Positions 18,299-26,717 of a stretch of 64,000 nt of DNA are shown here, one piece after another. How positions within the stretch are numbered: the stretch's first letter is position 1; the number at the start of each line of letters is the position of its first letter. The DNA comes from Colwellia sp. (GTDB lineage Bacteria > Pseudomonadota > Gammaproteobacteria > Enterobacterales > Alteromonadaceae): NCBI GenBank assembly GCA_013215465.1, contig JABSOW010000002.1, positions 124,001 to 188,000 of the forward strand, written 5' to 3'. A program made the position numbers and the translations under genes. The notes beneath the pieces were generated by a model that was given only the letters and a program-made list of their open reading frames with translations, was not told where the DNA came from and did no database searches.

Positions 18299-18321
18299 AT
18301 TTAATGGTGTTTGGATTAAAT
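18299..18321. promoter_or_regulatory. Dyad between the LysR gene and aceA, candidate operator
   Basis: ATTTAAT (18299-18305) and ATTAAAT (18315-18321) are perfect inverted arms around nine bases. Its size is compatible with a LysR box (T-N11-A type). An additional imperfect dyad TTTAAAACAC/GTGTTTAAA follows at 18360-18382. Both lie in the 341-bp divergent region that contains no supported gene. Confidence 0.4.
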
Positions 18322-18558
18322 AAAAGTGACTGCAATTTATAACCAATTGTTTTTAATCGTTTAAAACACCATTGTGTTTAAATTGTAGTCTTGGTATTTT
18401 CTGTGTGAATGATGGTAATAATAATTATATATTTCCTAAATGTACCGAGAGTAGATTACTATTTTTGTTGTCTAGTGTGACGGCTTACCAAGTTTGTTAC
18501 ACCAACCAAGCTAATAAAGCTTTTTATATACTACTAAATAAAGTGAACGGAGATTGAT

Positions 18559-20145
18559 ATGTCTAATTATCAAAGTGCAATTGAAGCGGTTAAAGCAATT
18601 AAAGAACAAGCAGGTAGCTCTTGGGATGCTATTAATCCAGAATCTGTCGCTCGTATGCGTGCCCAGAACAAATTCAAAACTGGTTTAGAGATTGCTCAGT
18701 ATACTGCAGATATTATGCGTGCAGATATGGACGCTTATGATGCTGATAGCTCAAAGTACACCCAATCTCTAGGTTGCTGGCATGGTTTTGTTGGCCAACA
18801 AAAAATGATATCTATTAAGAAGCATTTTGATGGTAAAACTGATCGTCGTTACTTATACCTTTCAGGTTGGATGGTTGCTGCACTTCGCAGTGAATTTGGT
18901 CCTCTTCCTGATCAATCTATGCACGAGAAAACGTCTGTCGCTTCTTTGGTTGCAGAGCTTTACACTTTCCTACGTCAAGCTGATGCACGTGAATTAGGCG
19001 GTCTTTTTCGCGAGCTAGACGCGGCAAGCGATGGCGACAAAGCTGCTATCCAAGACAAAATTGATAACCATGTGACTCACGTTGTGCCTATTATTGCTGA
19101 TATCGATGCCGGTTTTGGTAACGCTGAAGCGACCTACATCATGGCTAAGCAAATGATTGAAGCTGGTGCTTGTGCTCTTCAAATCGAAAACCAAGTTGCT
19201 GACGAAAAGCAATGTGGACACCAAGATGGCAAAGTAACTGTTCCTCACGCTGATTTTCATTCTAAGATCCGTGCATTACGTCATGCTTTCTTAGAGCTAG
19301 GTATCGATAATGGTATTATCGTTTCACGTACTGATTCTGAAGGTGCAGGCCTTACTAAAGAAATCGCGGTTGTTAAAGAGCCTGGCGATCAAGGTGACAT
19401 CTATAATTCTTTCTTAGACGTTGAAGAGATTGACGTAGCTGACATGGCTGAAGGCGATGTATGCTTTAACCGTGACGGTAAGTTAGTTCGTCCTAAGCGT
19501 TTACCTTCTGGTTTATACCAATTCCGTCAAGGTACTGGTGAAGAGCGTTGTGTATTTGACAGCATCGAAGCAATTAAAGCCGGCGCTGATCTTCTTTGGA
19601 TTGAAACTGCCACACCAAACGTTGCTGATATCACAGCAATGATGAACGAAGTTCGTAAAGAAATCCCGAATGCTAAGCTTGTTTACAACAACAGCCCATC
19701 ATTCAACTGGACACTAAACTTCCGTCAGCAGCAGTTTGATGCGATGGAAGCAGCTGGTGAAGATGTATCTAGCTATGTTCGTGCGGACTTAATGAAAGTT
19801 GAATATGACGAAACTGAATTGTCAGTAAAAGCTGATGATAAGATTCGTTCTTTCCAAGCTGATACTTCACGTGAAGCCGGTATCTTCCATCACTTGATCA
19901 CTCTTCCTACTTATCACACCACTGCATTGTCTGTTGATAACTTAGCGAAAGAGTACTTTGGCGATGCGGCTATGCTTGGTTATGTTAAAGGCGTACAACG
20001 TAAAGAAATCCGTCAAGGTATTGCCTGTGTTAAACATCAAAACATGTCAGGCTCTGACATGGGTGATGATCACAAAGAATACTTTGCTGGTGAGAATGCA
20101 CTTAAAGCAGGCGGCGCAAATAACACTTCTAACCAATTCAGCTAA
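18559..20145 (+). CDS. aceA: Isocitrate lyase
   Basis: AceA splits isocitrate to succinate and glyoxylate. The protein has 528 residues, the long form known from the psychrophile Colwellia maris. The catalytic signature is present as KQCGH with Cys219, along with IADIDAGFGNAEATY and LVYNNSPSFNW. E. coli has KKCGH at this position. The ATG follows a GGAG ribosome site. Codon use is more GC-rich at third positions than in neighbouring genes, which suggests high expression. The gene diverges from a LysR regulator and ends before a strong terminator. A relic of a second aceA 3' end follows. Confidence 0.97.
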   Translation: MSNYQSAIEAVKAIKEQAGSSWDAINPESVARMRAQNKFKTGLEIAQYTADIMRADMDAYDADSSKYTQSLGCWHGFVGQQKMISIKKHFDGKTDRRYLYLSGWMVAALRSEFGPLPDQSMHEKTSVASLVAELYTFLRQADARELGGLFRELDAASDGDKAAIQDKIDNHVTHVVPIIADIDAGFGNAEATYIMAKQMIEAGACALQIENQVADEKQCGHQDGKVTVPHADFHSKIRALRHAFLELGIDNGIIVSRTDSEGAGLTKEIAVVKEPGDQGDIYNSFLDVEEIDVADMAEGDVCFNRDGKLVRPKRLPSGLYQFRQGTGEERCVFDSIEAIKAGADLLWIETATPNVADITAMMNEVRKEIPNAKLVYNNSPSFNWTLNFRQQQFDAMEAAGEDVSSYVRADLMKVEYDETELSVKADDKIRSFQADTSREAGIFHHLITLPTYHTTALSVDNLAKEYFGDAAMLGYVKGVQRKEIRQGIACVKHQNMSGSDMGDDHKEYFAGENALKAGGANNTSNQFS

Positions 20146-20195
20146 GCGCAAGTATTTAATCTGCTAGCATTGCTTAGGGTTAAAATATAAATACC

Positions 20196-20232
20196 AATCA
20201 GATTGTTACCAACGTAGCAATCTGATTTTTTT
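20196..20232 (+). terminator. Rho-independent terminator of aceA
   Basis: AATCAGATTG (20196-20205) pairs with CAATCTGATT (20218-20227), followed by a T-run to 20232. It lies 50 bp after the aceA stop. A near-identical copy follows at 20390. Confidence 0.92.
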
Positions 20233-20258
20233 GTTAAAAATTTAATATTTATATATGT

Positions 20259-20345
20259 GATGACTACAAAGAATACTTTGCTGGTGAAAATGCTCTTAAA
20301 GCAGGCGGCGAGAATAACACTTCTACCGGTTTAGTTAATCACTAA
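20259..20345 (+). pseudogene. Relic of a second isocitrate lyase gene, 3' end only
   Basis: The frame from 20259 reads DDYKEYFAGENALKAGGENN and then TSTGLVNH before a stop at 20343. This parallels the last 29 codons of aceA (DDHKEYFAGENALKAGGANN...), with synonymous and nonsynonymous differences. It is preceded by the aceA terminator and followed by its own copy of the same terminator. It therefore represents the tail of a tandem paralogue whose remainder has been deleted, and has no start of its own. Confidence 0.88.
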
Positions 20346-20389
20346 ACCGGTAATCGTTAAGTGTTACTTAGGGTTATCATATAAATACC

Positions 20390-20425
20390 AATCAGATTGT
20401 TATTAACGTGCAATCTGATTTTTTT
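20390..20425 (+). terminator. Second copy of the aceA-type terminator
   Basis: AATCAGATTG (20390-20399) and CAATCTGATT (20411-20420) with a T-run, duplicated with its upstream flank (ATATAAATACC) from the aceA terminator. It follows the aceA relic. Confidence 0.88.
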
Positions 20426-20570
20426 GTTAAAAAGTAGTGTTTTAAATGTAAATAAAGCAGTAAAATCAAGAGAATAAACTAAACCATTTACACTTTTGAA
20501 CAAATATTGTTATATTGTCCCAGTTGATAAATAAATGCCTATTTTAAATACCTTTTTGTGCTAAGGGAAT

Positions 20571-23057
20571 ATGTTGCTGTCACCTTCATCTAAACAATTG
20601 TTGTTACTTAATAGCAATGCCGAAAGGCTTGCCAAACTCGAACACTTATTAGTTGCAGGAACCAACTATACTATTTTATCTGCTGCAAACACTCGCAGCG
20701 CTATAGGGATATTAAAAACAGAAAATATTGATTTTATCGTCAGTAATATAAACCTTGATAATTTTGATGGCTGGCGCTTAGCGCGTATGGTGCGTTCAGG
20801 GGTATTAAAATGTCCGGCAGATACACCTTTTGTTGTAGTTGCAAATACTTGGTGTGAGCATCTCGCTAGTGCCACTGCACGTGAGTTTGGGATAAATAGC
20901 CTGATTGCTTTTTCTGAATGCAAAAAACTGTTAGATATTATTAATAATCTGCAATTTACCCCGCTTGAAAATATGGAAAAGTCTTCATTATTAGTGATAG
21001 AAGATAACGCTGATACTCGCCACCTTGTTAGTCGGATATTAAATTCACGTTTTACTATTGACAGTGCTGAAGATGGTGAAGCTGGTTTAGCATTATGGCG
21101 TAAAAAAGATTATGCCCTGGTGCTGCTTGATGTCATGTTACCAGGCATGTCTGGTAATGAAGTGCTAGACTCTATCATTAAAGAGAAACCTTCTCAGTCA
21201 GTGGTTATTATGACTGCTAATCATACCATGGAGTTAGCAGAAGAAGTTATGCTAAAAGGTGCGGCAGACTTTGTTACTAAGCCTTTTAGGACTGAACAGT
21301 TACGCCGTGTTTGTGAAACCGCCACTAGGCGTGAAGATTTTATTATCAGTAACTTACAGTTTGCCAATAAAGTTAAGTCGCTTAACCAAAGCCGTGCTGA
21401 GTATAAGCAAATATCAGAGCAACATCAGCAATTATTAGATCAACTTGGCTCTATTATCATTGAACTTGATGAACATGGCGCTATTAGCTTTTTAAATAAG
21501 GCATGGGAAAAGTTAACCGGTTATAGTATTGGTGAATCTCATCAGCGGCCATTATTCGACTTTATGGAAAGCGCTGAGCCTACAGGTGTTGATATTTCTA
21601 ATGAGCTACAAGCCCTACTGTCTGGCGATGTTAACTCTCATCATTTTGAATTTCGATTAAAAAACAAGTTCAATGACGAATTATGGGTAGAGGCTCGCTT
21701 TAAAATAACACCAGCAACAGCTGATAAAAGTCGTTGTATTTCAGGAACTATCGATGATGTAACCTCAAGAAAGAAAGCCCAGAATGATCTTGAGTATTTA
21801 GCCAGGCATGACGGTTTAACCGGTTTGTATAATAGGTTTTATTTTGAAGCAGAGTTAAAGCAATTCTCGGCAACAGCTTCTCGTGGTAATGGCCCTCATG
21901 CTTTACTTTATTTAGACTTAGATCGCTTTAAAGTGATCAACGATACCCTAGGTCATCATCATGGTGATATGGTGTTAAGAAACATTTCTTCGTTAATAAT
22001 GACAAGGCTGAGAAAAAGTGATTTTCTTGCCCGTATAGGTGGTGATGAGTTTGCTTTATTATTACCCAACACTAAGCAAGATACAGCGTTAACTCTTGCT
22101 CGTAATATTTGTAAATTACTCGATGACTATCAATGTGAAATTGAAGATAAAATTTTCAAAGTGAATTGTTCGATAGGCATTACAGAAATAAAAGGAGATC
22201 AAACTCCTGCTAATGAGTATATGAAGCAAGCCGATATTGCGCTTTATGCAGCGAAAAAACAAGGACGAAATTTAGCCCATATATACAGTGAAAATGATTC
22301 TTTAAGCAAAGAACTACAAACCAGTCTTGAATGGACTCGGACATTGCATCAAGCCGTAGCAGAAGATAATTTAGTATTGTACTTTCAGCCGATTATAGAA
22401 ATTGCTAGCAAAAAAGTTGCTTATTATGAAGCCTTAGTAAGGTTAGAGCTAGATGGTAAAATAGTATTACCAGGTGAATTTATTCCCGCTTTAGAACGCG
22501 AAGGCGATATGAGCCTGCTTGATAGGCAAGTTATTAGTAAAGCTATTTATTATTTGGCTCGGCATCCACAGCTAAATAAAATAGCCATTAACCTTTCAGC
22601 ACAAGGCTTTAGTGATGAACGTTTATTACCGCTTATTAAAGATAAAATCCAGCAGTATGATGTAGATCCCAGCCGTATTATTTTTGAATTAACCGAAAGT
22701 GCCAGTTTAAGTAATATTACCGCAACGCAAATTATGGTTGAAAAACTCAGTGTTTTGGGCTGTGCTTTTTCGATTGATGATTTTGGTACTGGTTTTAGTA
22801 CCTTTAACTATCTTAAACAGCTGCCGGCACAATCGGTGAAAATTGATGGTTCATTTGTGGTTGACTTAGCGACTAACCCCGTTGATTTGGCCTTAGTTAA
22901 AGCTATTTATGAGGTGGCTACCGCTTTAGGGAAGAAAACTGTGGCAGAGTTTGTCGAAAATGAAGAAACCTTGCAAATTCTAGCTGACATAGGCGTGACT
23001 TATGCGCAAGGTTTTCATTTAGGTAAACCCCAACCCGTGGATGACATATTCAATTAG
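20571..23057 (+). CDS. REC-REC-PAS-GGDEF-EAL protein (c-di-GMP turnover)
   Basis: The 828-residue cytoplasmic protein has a degenerate receiver (about 7-120), a canonical receiver (about 140-258, phospho-Asp in VLLDVMLPG, Lys in TKPF), a PAS/PAC domain (about 285-400), a GGDEF domain (about 410-570, IGGDEFALLLP) and an EAL domain (about 580-825, YYEALVRLE). Both output motifs look intact, so it could make or degrade cyclic di-GMP. In the first receiver the acidic pair reads NSN and the acceptor Asp is replaced by Asn (VSNINLDNFDG), so it is probably not phosphorylated. An AAGGGA ribosome site precedes the ATG. It lies 57 bp before the TPP enzyme gene, probably in the same transcript. The partner kinase is not known; the membrane kinase at 28891-30450 is a candidate. 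Confidence 0.92.
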   Translation: MLLSPSSKQLLLLNSNAERLAKLEHLLVAGTNYTILSAANTRSAIGILKTENIDFIVSNINLDNFDGWRLARMVRSGVLKCPADTPFVVVANTWCEHLASATAREFGINSLIAFSECKKLLDIINNLQFTPLENMEKSSLLVIEDNADTRHLVSRILNSRFTIDSAEDGEAGLALWRKKDYALVLLDVMLPGMSGNEVLDSIIKEKPSQSVVIMTANHTMELAEEVMLKGAADFVTKPFRTEQLRRVCETATRREDFIISNLQFANKVKSLNQSRAEYKQISEQHQQLLDQLGSIIIELDEHGAISFLNKAWEKLTGYSIGESHQRPLFDFMESAEPTGVDISNELQALLSGDVNSHHFEFRLKNKFNDELWVEARFKITPATADKSRCISGTIDDVTSRKKAQNDLEYLARHDGLTGLYNRFYFEAELKQFSATASRGNGPHALLYLDLDRFKVINDTLGHHHGDMVLRNISSLIMTRLRKSDFLARIGGDEFALLLPNTKQDTALTLARNICKLLDDYQCEIEDKIFKVNCSIGITEIKGDQTPANEYMKQADIALYAAKKQGRNLAHIYSENDSLSKELQTSLEWTRTLHQAVAEDNLVLYFQPIIEIASKKVAYYEALVRLELDGKIVLPGEFIPALEREGDMSLLDRQVISKAIYYLARHPQLNKIAINLSAQGFSDERLLPLIKDKIQQYDVDPSRIIFELTESASLSNITATQIMVEKLSVLGCAFSIDDFGTGFSTFNYLKQLPAQSVKIDGSFVVDLATNPVDLALVKAIYEVATALGKKTVAEFVENEETLQILADIGVTYAQGFHLGKPQPVDDIFN

Positions 23058-23114
23058 GACGAAATTACTAAAAAAAGTAATAATTATATTGATAATAATA
23101 ACAAGAGGTCTTTA

Positions 23115-24926
23115 ATGAACTTGTCTTTGCAAGCTAGAGAAAACTTTGAAAAGGAGATAGAACTAGGTGAGGGATGGGATAACGCTGATTTAATTGTTGA
23201 ATATTTAAAAAACCTTGAGGTAGACTATGTTTTTGGTGTGCCCGGAGGGGCAATAGAGCCGCTATTTAATGCCTTAGCGCGAAGAACAGGGCAGGGCTAC
23301 CCAAAAGTTATTGTTGCCCGTCATGAAACAGGCGCCGCTTTTATGGCGGAAGGTTATGCTAGAGAAACCGGCAAGTTAGGCGTTTGTTGCGCCACGACCG
23401 GTCCAGGTTCAACTAATTTATTAACCGGGGTCGCTTCAGCTTATACTGAAAACGTTCCTATGCTAGTGATAACGGCGCAAACACCTTTACCTAAGTTTGG
23501 CCGAAATGCATTACAAGAATCGTCATGTACCGCAATAGATACAGTGGCAATATTTAATCATTGTACACGTTACAGTACGTTAATTTCACATACCGAACAA
23601 ATACATACCAAATTAATTGCTGCCATTATGACGGCAAATCGTACACCGAATGGTCCAGTACATATCAGCATACCCTCAGATATTTTAAGGCAACCGGCAA
23701 TCCGTAGCTCGAAAATAAAAGTGGGTCGTTTAGTGCAAGAGTTTACGTTAACAGACAATAATGCAGTAGAAAAACTTACTGACATGTTATCTAACACTTG
23801 GCGAGTAGCCTTATTTTTAGGTAAAGGCTGTGGCGCTGCTATTGATGAAATAATGACATTCTCTGATCTCACCCATGCGCCAATCGTCACTGGGCCAGCG
23901 GGTAAGCGTTGGGTGGATGGTTTTCATAGGCGTTATCGTGGTGTTTACGGTTTTGCCGGACATCAAAGTGCACAACAAACCATGGAAGACGATACCATTG
24001 ATTTATTGATTGCCGTGGGAACCCCGATAACCGAGTTGGGCACTAGTGGTTGGCATTCTAATTTATTGAGTAATCGGTTAGTGCATATTGACTCCACAGT
24101 AGAGCACTTTTCTCGAACACCGATGGCGCAACACCATATTTGTGGCGATCTTAAAATAATTTTTAAACAACTTAATGCTAATATTCGCCAAGGATTAAAG
24201 TGGGGACGTTCATGGAAGGCAGTTGATCCTATTCAAATAAATTTTCTAAAGAATAAATTATCAACAAAAGAGCATGGTTATCAAATCACCTTAAACGACC
24301 CTGACGCTTGTTATTCTGATGCTATACCCTTAAAACCACAAAGAGTGGTTACTGAATTATCTCGTAATATACCACTTAATTTTCGCTTACATTTGGATGC
24401 GGGTAATGCTTGGGCATGGTTTACTCATTATTGCCACCGAAAAAGTTCACAAGGCTATTACCACATCGCTATGGGTTTTGGCTCTATGGGCTGGGCTATT
24501 GGCGCTTCAATAGGTACCTGTTTTGGTAGTAAAGAGCCTTCCGTGTGTATTACTGGCGACGGCAGTTATTTAATGTCAGGACAAGAAATAACGGTCGCAT
24601 TGCAACACCAAATACCCGTCATTTTTGTTATTTTAAATGATAGTGAATTAGGCATGGTTAAACATGGGCAAAAATTAGGCGGGGCAGAAGAAATTGGCTT
24701 TGAATTACCTGAAATAGATTATGCCATGATGGCACAAGCAATGGGTATAGAAGGGATAACGATTAGAACGCCACAAGAGCTAGTGGAAATTGATTGGCAA
24801 CGTTTAGGAACAAAGCAAGCGCCAACTTTAATCAATTTAATTATTGATGCCAATGAAGTGCCTCCCATGGGACAAAGAGTTAAAGGGTTAGCTGACAAAA
24901 ATGAATCAGCGACGCCGGGCGGATAA
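23115..24926 (+). CDS. Acetolactate-synthase-like TPP-dependent enzyme
   Basis: The three TPP-enzyme domains are visible in 603 residues: N-terminal PYR domain with FGVPGG and catalytic Glu71 in RHETGAAFMAEGYAR, central DHS-like domain, and C-terminal PP domain with the TPP motif GDGS at about 481-484 followed by ILNDSELGMVKHGQ. This is the IlvB/acetolactate synthase superfamily. It could form acetolactate or be a related decarboxylase or ligase. No small regulatory subunit (ilvN/ilvH) and no ilvC/ilvD genes adjoin, so branched-chain amino acid synthesis is doubtful. It follows the GGDEF-EAL gene and converges on the citrate-synthase-like pair. Substrate unknown. Confidence 0.85.
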   Translation: MNLSLQARENFEKEIELGEGWDNADLIVEYLKNLEVDYVFGVPGGAIEPLFNALARRTGQGYPKVIVARHETGAAFMAEGYARETGKLGVCCATTGPGSTNLLTGVASAYTENVPMLVITAQTPLPKFGRNALQESSCTAIDTVAIFNHCTRYSTLISHTEQIHTKLIAAIMTANRTPNGPVHISIPSDILRQPAIRSSKIKVGRLVQEFTLTDNNAVEKLTDMLSNTWRVALFLGKGCGAAIDEIMTFSDLTHAPIVTGPAGKRWVDGFHRRYRGVYGFAGHQSAQQTMEDDTIDLLIAVGTPITELGTSGWHSNLLSNRLVHIDSTVEHFSRTPMAQHHICGDLKIIFKQLNANIRQGLKWGRSWKAVDPIQINFLKNKLSTKEHGYQITLNDPDACYSDAIPLKPQRVVTELSRNIPLNFRLHLDAGNAWAWFTHYCHRKSSQGYYHIAMGFGSMGWAIGASIGTCFGSKEPSVCITGDGSYLMSGQEITVALQHQIPVIFVILNDSELGMVKHGQKLGGAEEIGFELPEIDYAMMAQAMGIEGITIRTPQELVEIDWQRLGTKQAPTLINLIIDANEVPPMGQRVKGLADKNESATPGG

Positions 24927-25105
24927 ATCATGGCTTAGCTAATGCGTGCGTATACGTAGTTTTTAAAAGCGCGCTAGAGTCACTATTTGATATCCTAATC
25001 ATCCCTAAATTTGTAATTTCAGAGAATAGCTATTTAGAAAATTGAAGCGAGTTATATTGCTGGCGCTATTTTCTCGTAGATAAAGGTGTTAATGGGATAT
25101 AAAAT

Positions 25106-25912
25106 TTATACCTTCCTTAACGTGACGCCTTTATAAATGACATCGCTGGTCTTTAAAGGGGCAAAACTTCCTTCGAGTCTATCTGCGGTATCCGTATAAC
25201 AAGCAGTGACACCACTGAGAACAACAGCAGAGAAAATTCTATATACTTCTATCGAACTAAACCCTTGATCGGCAAGAAAGGCTGATACATAACCATTAAT
25301 ATTCATACTTTCATCAAATTCAGTATTTAATATTGCTTCTATTTTATAAGCCAAGGATAAATGTTCACCGATAGGAAAACCTAGCTTTTTAGTTACTTTT
25401 TCCATCGCTGGAATACGCTCATCACCTTTTGCTATCGGTCTTGCATATCCCATTAGATGAGGTTTTCCACCATGTTTTTTTATTTCTGCGGTGATAAAGT
25501 CTTTAACGGAAGTGCCTTTAGTTACTTGAGTTAAAGCATGTTCAATAAACTCAACACCGCTTATTAACGGCTTTATACCATAAGAAGTAGATTCCGCCGC
25601 TAATACGCCCAAACAACTTGCCGCCACACCTGATGCTCTACTACTACCTGCTAATGCACCAATACGATTACACCATATACGTGGATCTGGCCAACTTAAA
25701 CATATGTGTATTGCTTCAATCCAATCTGCGATTGCCTTGCTTGGTAAACGGCCGGTGGCATTTAATACCACCACTTGCATATAACTGGTCTTACCGACGA
25801 GATCGTTCATCATATCATAACCACAATTTTGCACACCACTACCAATTTTCCATCCGCCACGACTACTGACAATGCGGCCATGATATTTGTCCCAAGCTTG
25901 ATAATTATTCAT
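25106..25912 (-). CDS. Citrate synthase / citryl-CoA lyase-like protein (second of pair)
   Basis: The 268-residue protein (start MNNYQAWDKYHGR at 25912) has the citrate synthase N-terminal pattern: GGWKIGSG, GYDMMNDLVGKTSYMQVVV, NATGRLPS, NRIGALAGSSRASGVAA. It is much shorter than citrate synthase (about 430) and resembles the citryl-CoA lyase/ACLY C-terminal branch. The usual GFGHRxY motif reads MGYARPIAKG, replacing His by Arg, and the NVDFY-type Asp reads NINGY, so citrate synthase activity is doubtful. Its ATG overlaps the stop of the preceding paralogue by 8 nt, implying coupled translation and perhaps a heteromer. Substrate unknown. Confidence 0.75.
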   Translation of the reverse strand: MNNYQAWDKYHGRIVSSRGGWKIGSGVQNCGYDMMNDLVGKTSYMQVVVLNATGRLPSKAIADWIEAIHICLSWPDPRIWCNRIGALAGSSRASGVAASCLGVLAAESTSYGIKPLISGVEFIEHALTQVTKGTSVKDFITAEIKKHGGKPHLMGYARPIAKGDERIPAMEKVTKKLGFPIGEHLSLAYKIEAILNTEFDESMNINGYVSAFLADQGFSSIEVYRIFSAVVLSGVTACYTDTADRLEGSFAPLKTSDVIYKGVTLRKV

Positions 25913-26717
25913 TGTTTTTTGGCTCGATATGGTAAGTTTCGTCAGGTTCAAATAACATTGCGGTTACTGGTTTATTAGTAAACTCTAAGCCGTGAGCTAA
26001 TAACCCAGGAGCGGCAAGTAATTGCATTAAGGCCGCGCCTTGACGTGGTTGAAAACCTAAATCTGCCATTACGGCTGCTGCAATGCTTGTTTTGGTCGCA
26101 CCAATATTTTTAGGGTAGATAAGTGCTTGTAATTGCGTTAACCAAGAAAAAACTTTCCCTTCGTTGGCATAAGGCTTTAATTTATCAAGTAATATATTTG
26201 CATAGGTATTAGCATCACCATAATGTTGCGTAATAGAAGGTATTTTTTTATTTAACGCCTCTTCTTCAAATTCAATAACAGGTTTCTTAGCCGCTTTTCG
26301 AAAAAAGCGTATAGTATTTTCCATATTACCAGCACCATCAAAAGTACCGCCGTAAACACCTAAGGCAATAGGTAATATATTGACGATATCCGTATTACCC
26401 ACACCTGCGGTAATACTCGCTTGTGCTGCCGGATGTCTAGGGCCAGGGTTTATTAACGCTAAGGCTAATTTATTAAAAAGTATGCTATCTTTTTCTGATG
26501 GTAAATTACCTCTTAGTAACAAATAAATAACGTCGGCAAAGTTACAATTGTCGAGTAAATCCAAATGATCATAACCATGAATAAGCTGTTTATTAACATG
26601 ATACGGATTATGCTCAGGTGATTGTTCACAAGTGATTTTAGTTTCTATTTTACTTGCAAATACGTCGCCACGAGACTTTACTGAACTTGACGCTGACGCT
26701 TTAGTTGAAGAGTTCAT
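25905..26717 (-). CDS. Citrate synthase / citryl-CoA lyase-like protein (first of pair)
   Basis: The 270-residue protein carries IHGYDHLDLLDNCNFADVIY then LLLRGNLPSE, the conserved N-terminal citrate-synthase pattern, and near the end GAALMQLLAAPGLLAHGLEF, which resembles citryl-CoA lyase-type proteins. The HGGAN catalytic loop appears as YGGTFDGAGN, so the usual His is absent. Its start overlaps the TonB receptor stop, and its stop overlaps the next paralogue. The first 25 residues are Ser/Lys-rich without a signal peptide. It is probably cytoplasmic and may pair with its neighbour. Reaction not predictable from the sequence. Confidence 0.75.
   Translation of the reverse strand: MNSSTKASASSSVKSRGDVFASKIETKITCEQSPEHNPYHVNKQLIHGYDHLDLLDNCNFADVIYLLLRGNLPSEKDSILFNKLALALINPGPRHPAAQASITAGVGNTDIVNILPIALGVYGGTFDGAGNMENTIRFFRKAAKKPVIEFEEEALNKKIPSITQHYGDANTYANILLDKLKPYANEGKVFSWLTQLQALIYPKNIGATKTSIAAAVMADLGFQPRQGAALMQLLAAPGLLAHGLEFTNKPVTAMLFEPDETYHIEPKNNE

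Noticed and set aside
18372..18557. 61-codon plus-strand frame before aceA
   Set aside because: It lies in the leader of aceA, has no ribosome site and ends directly at the aceA start; composition is not protein-like.
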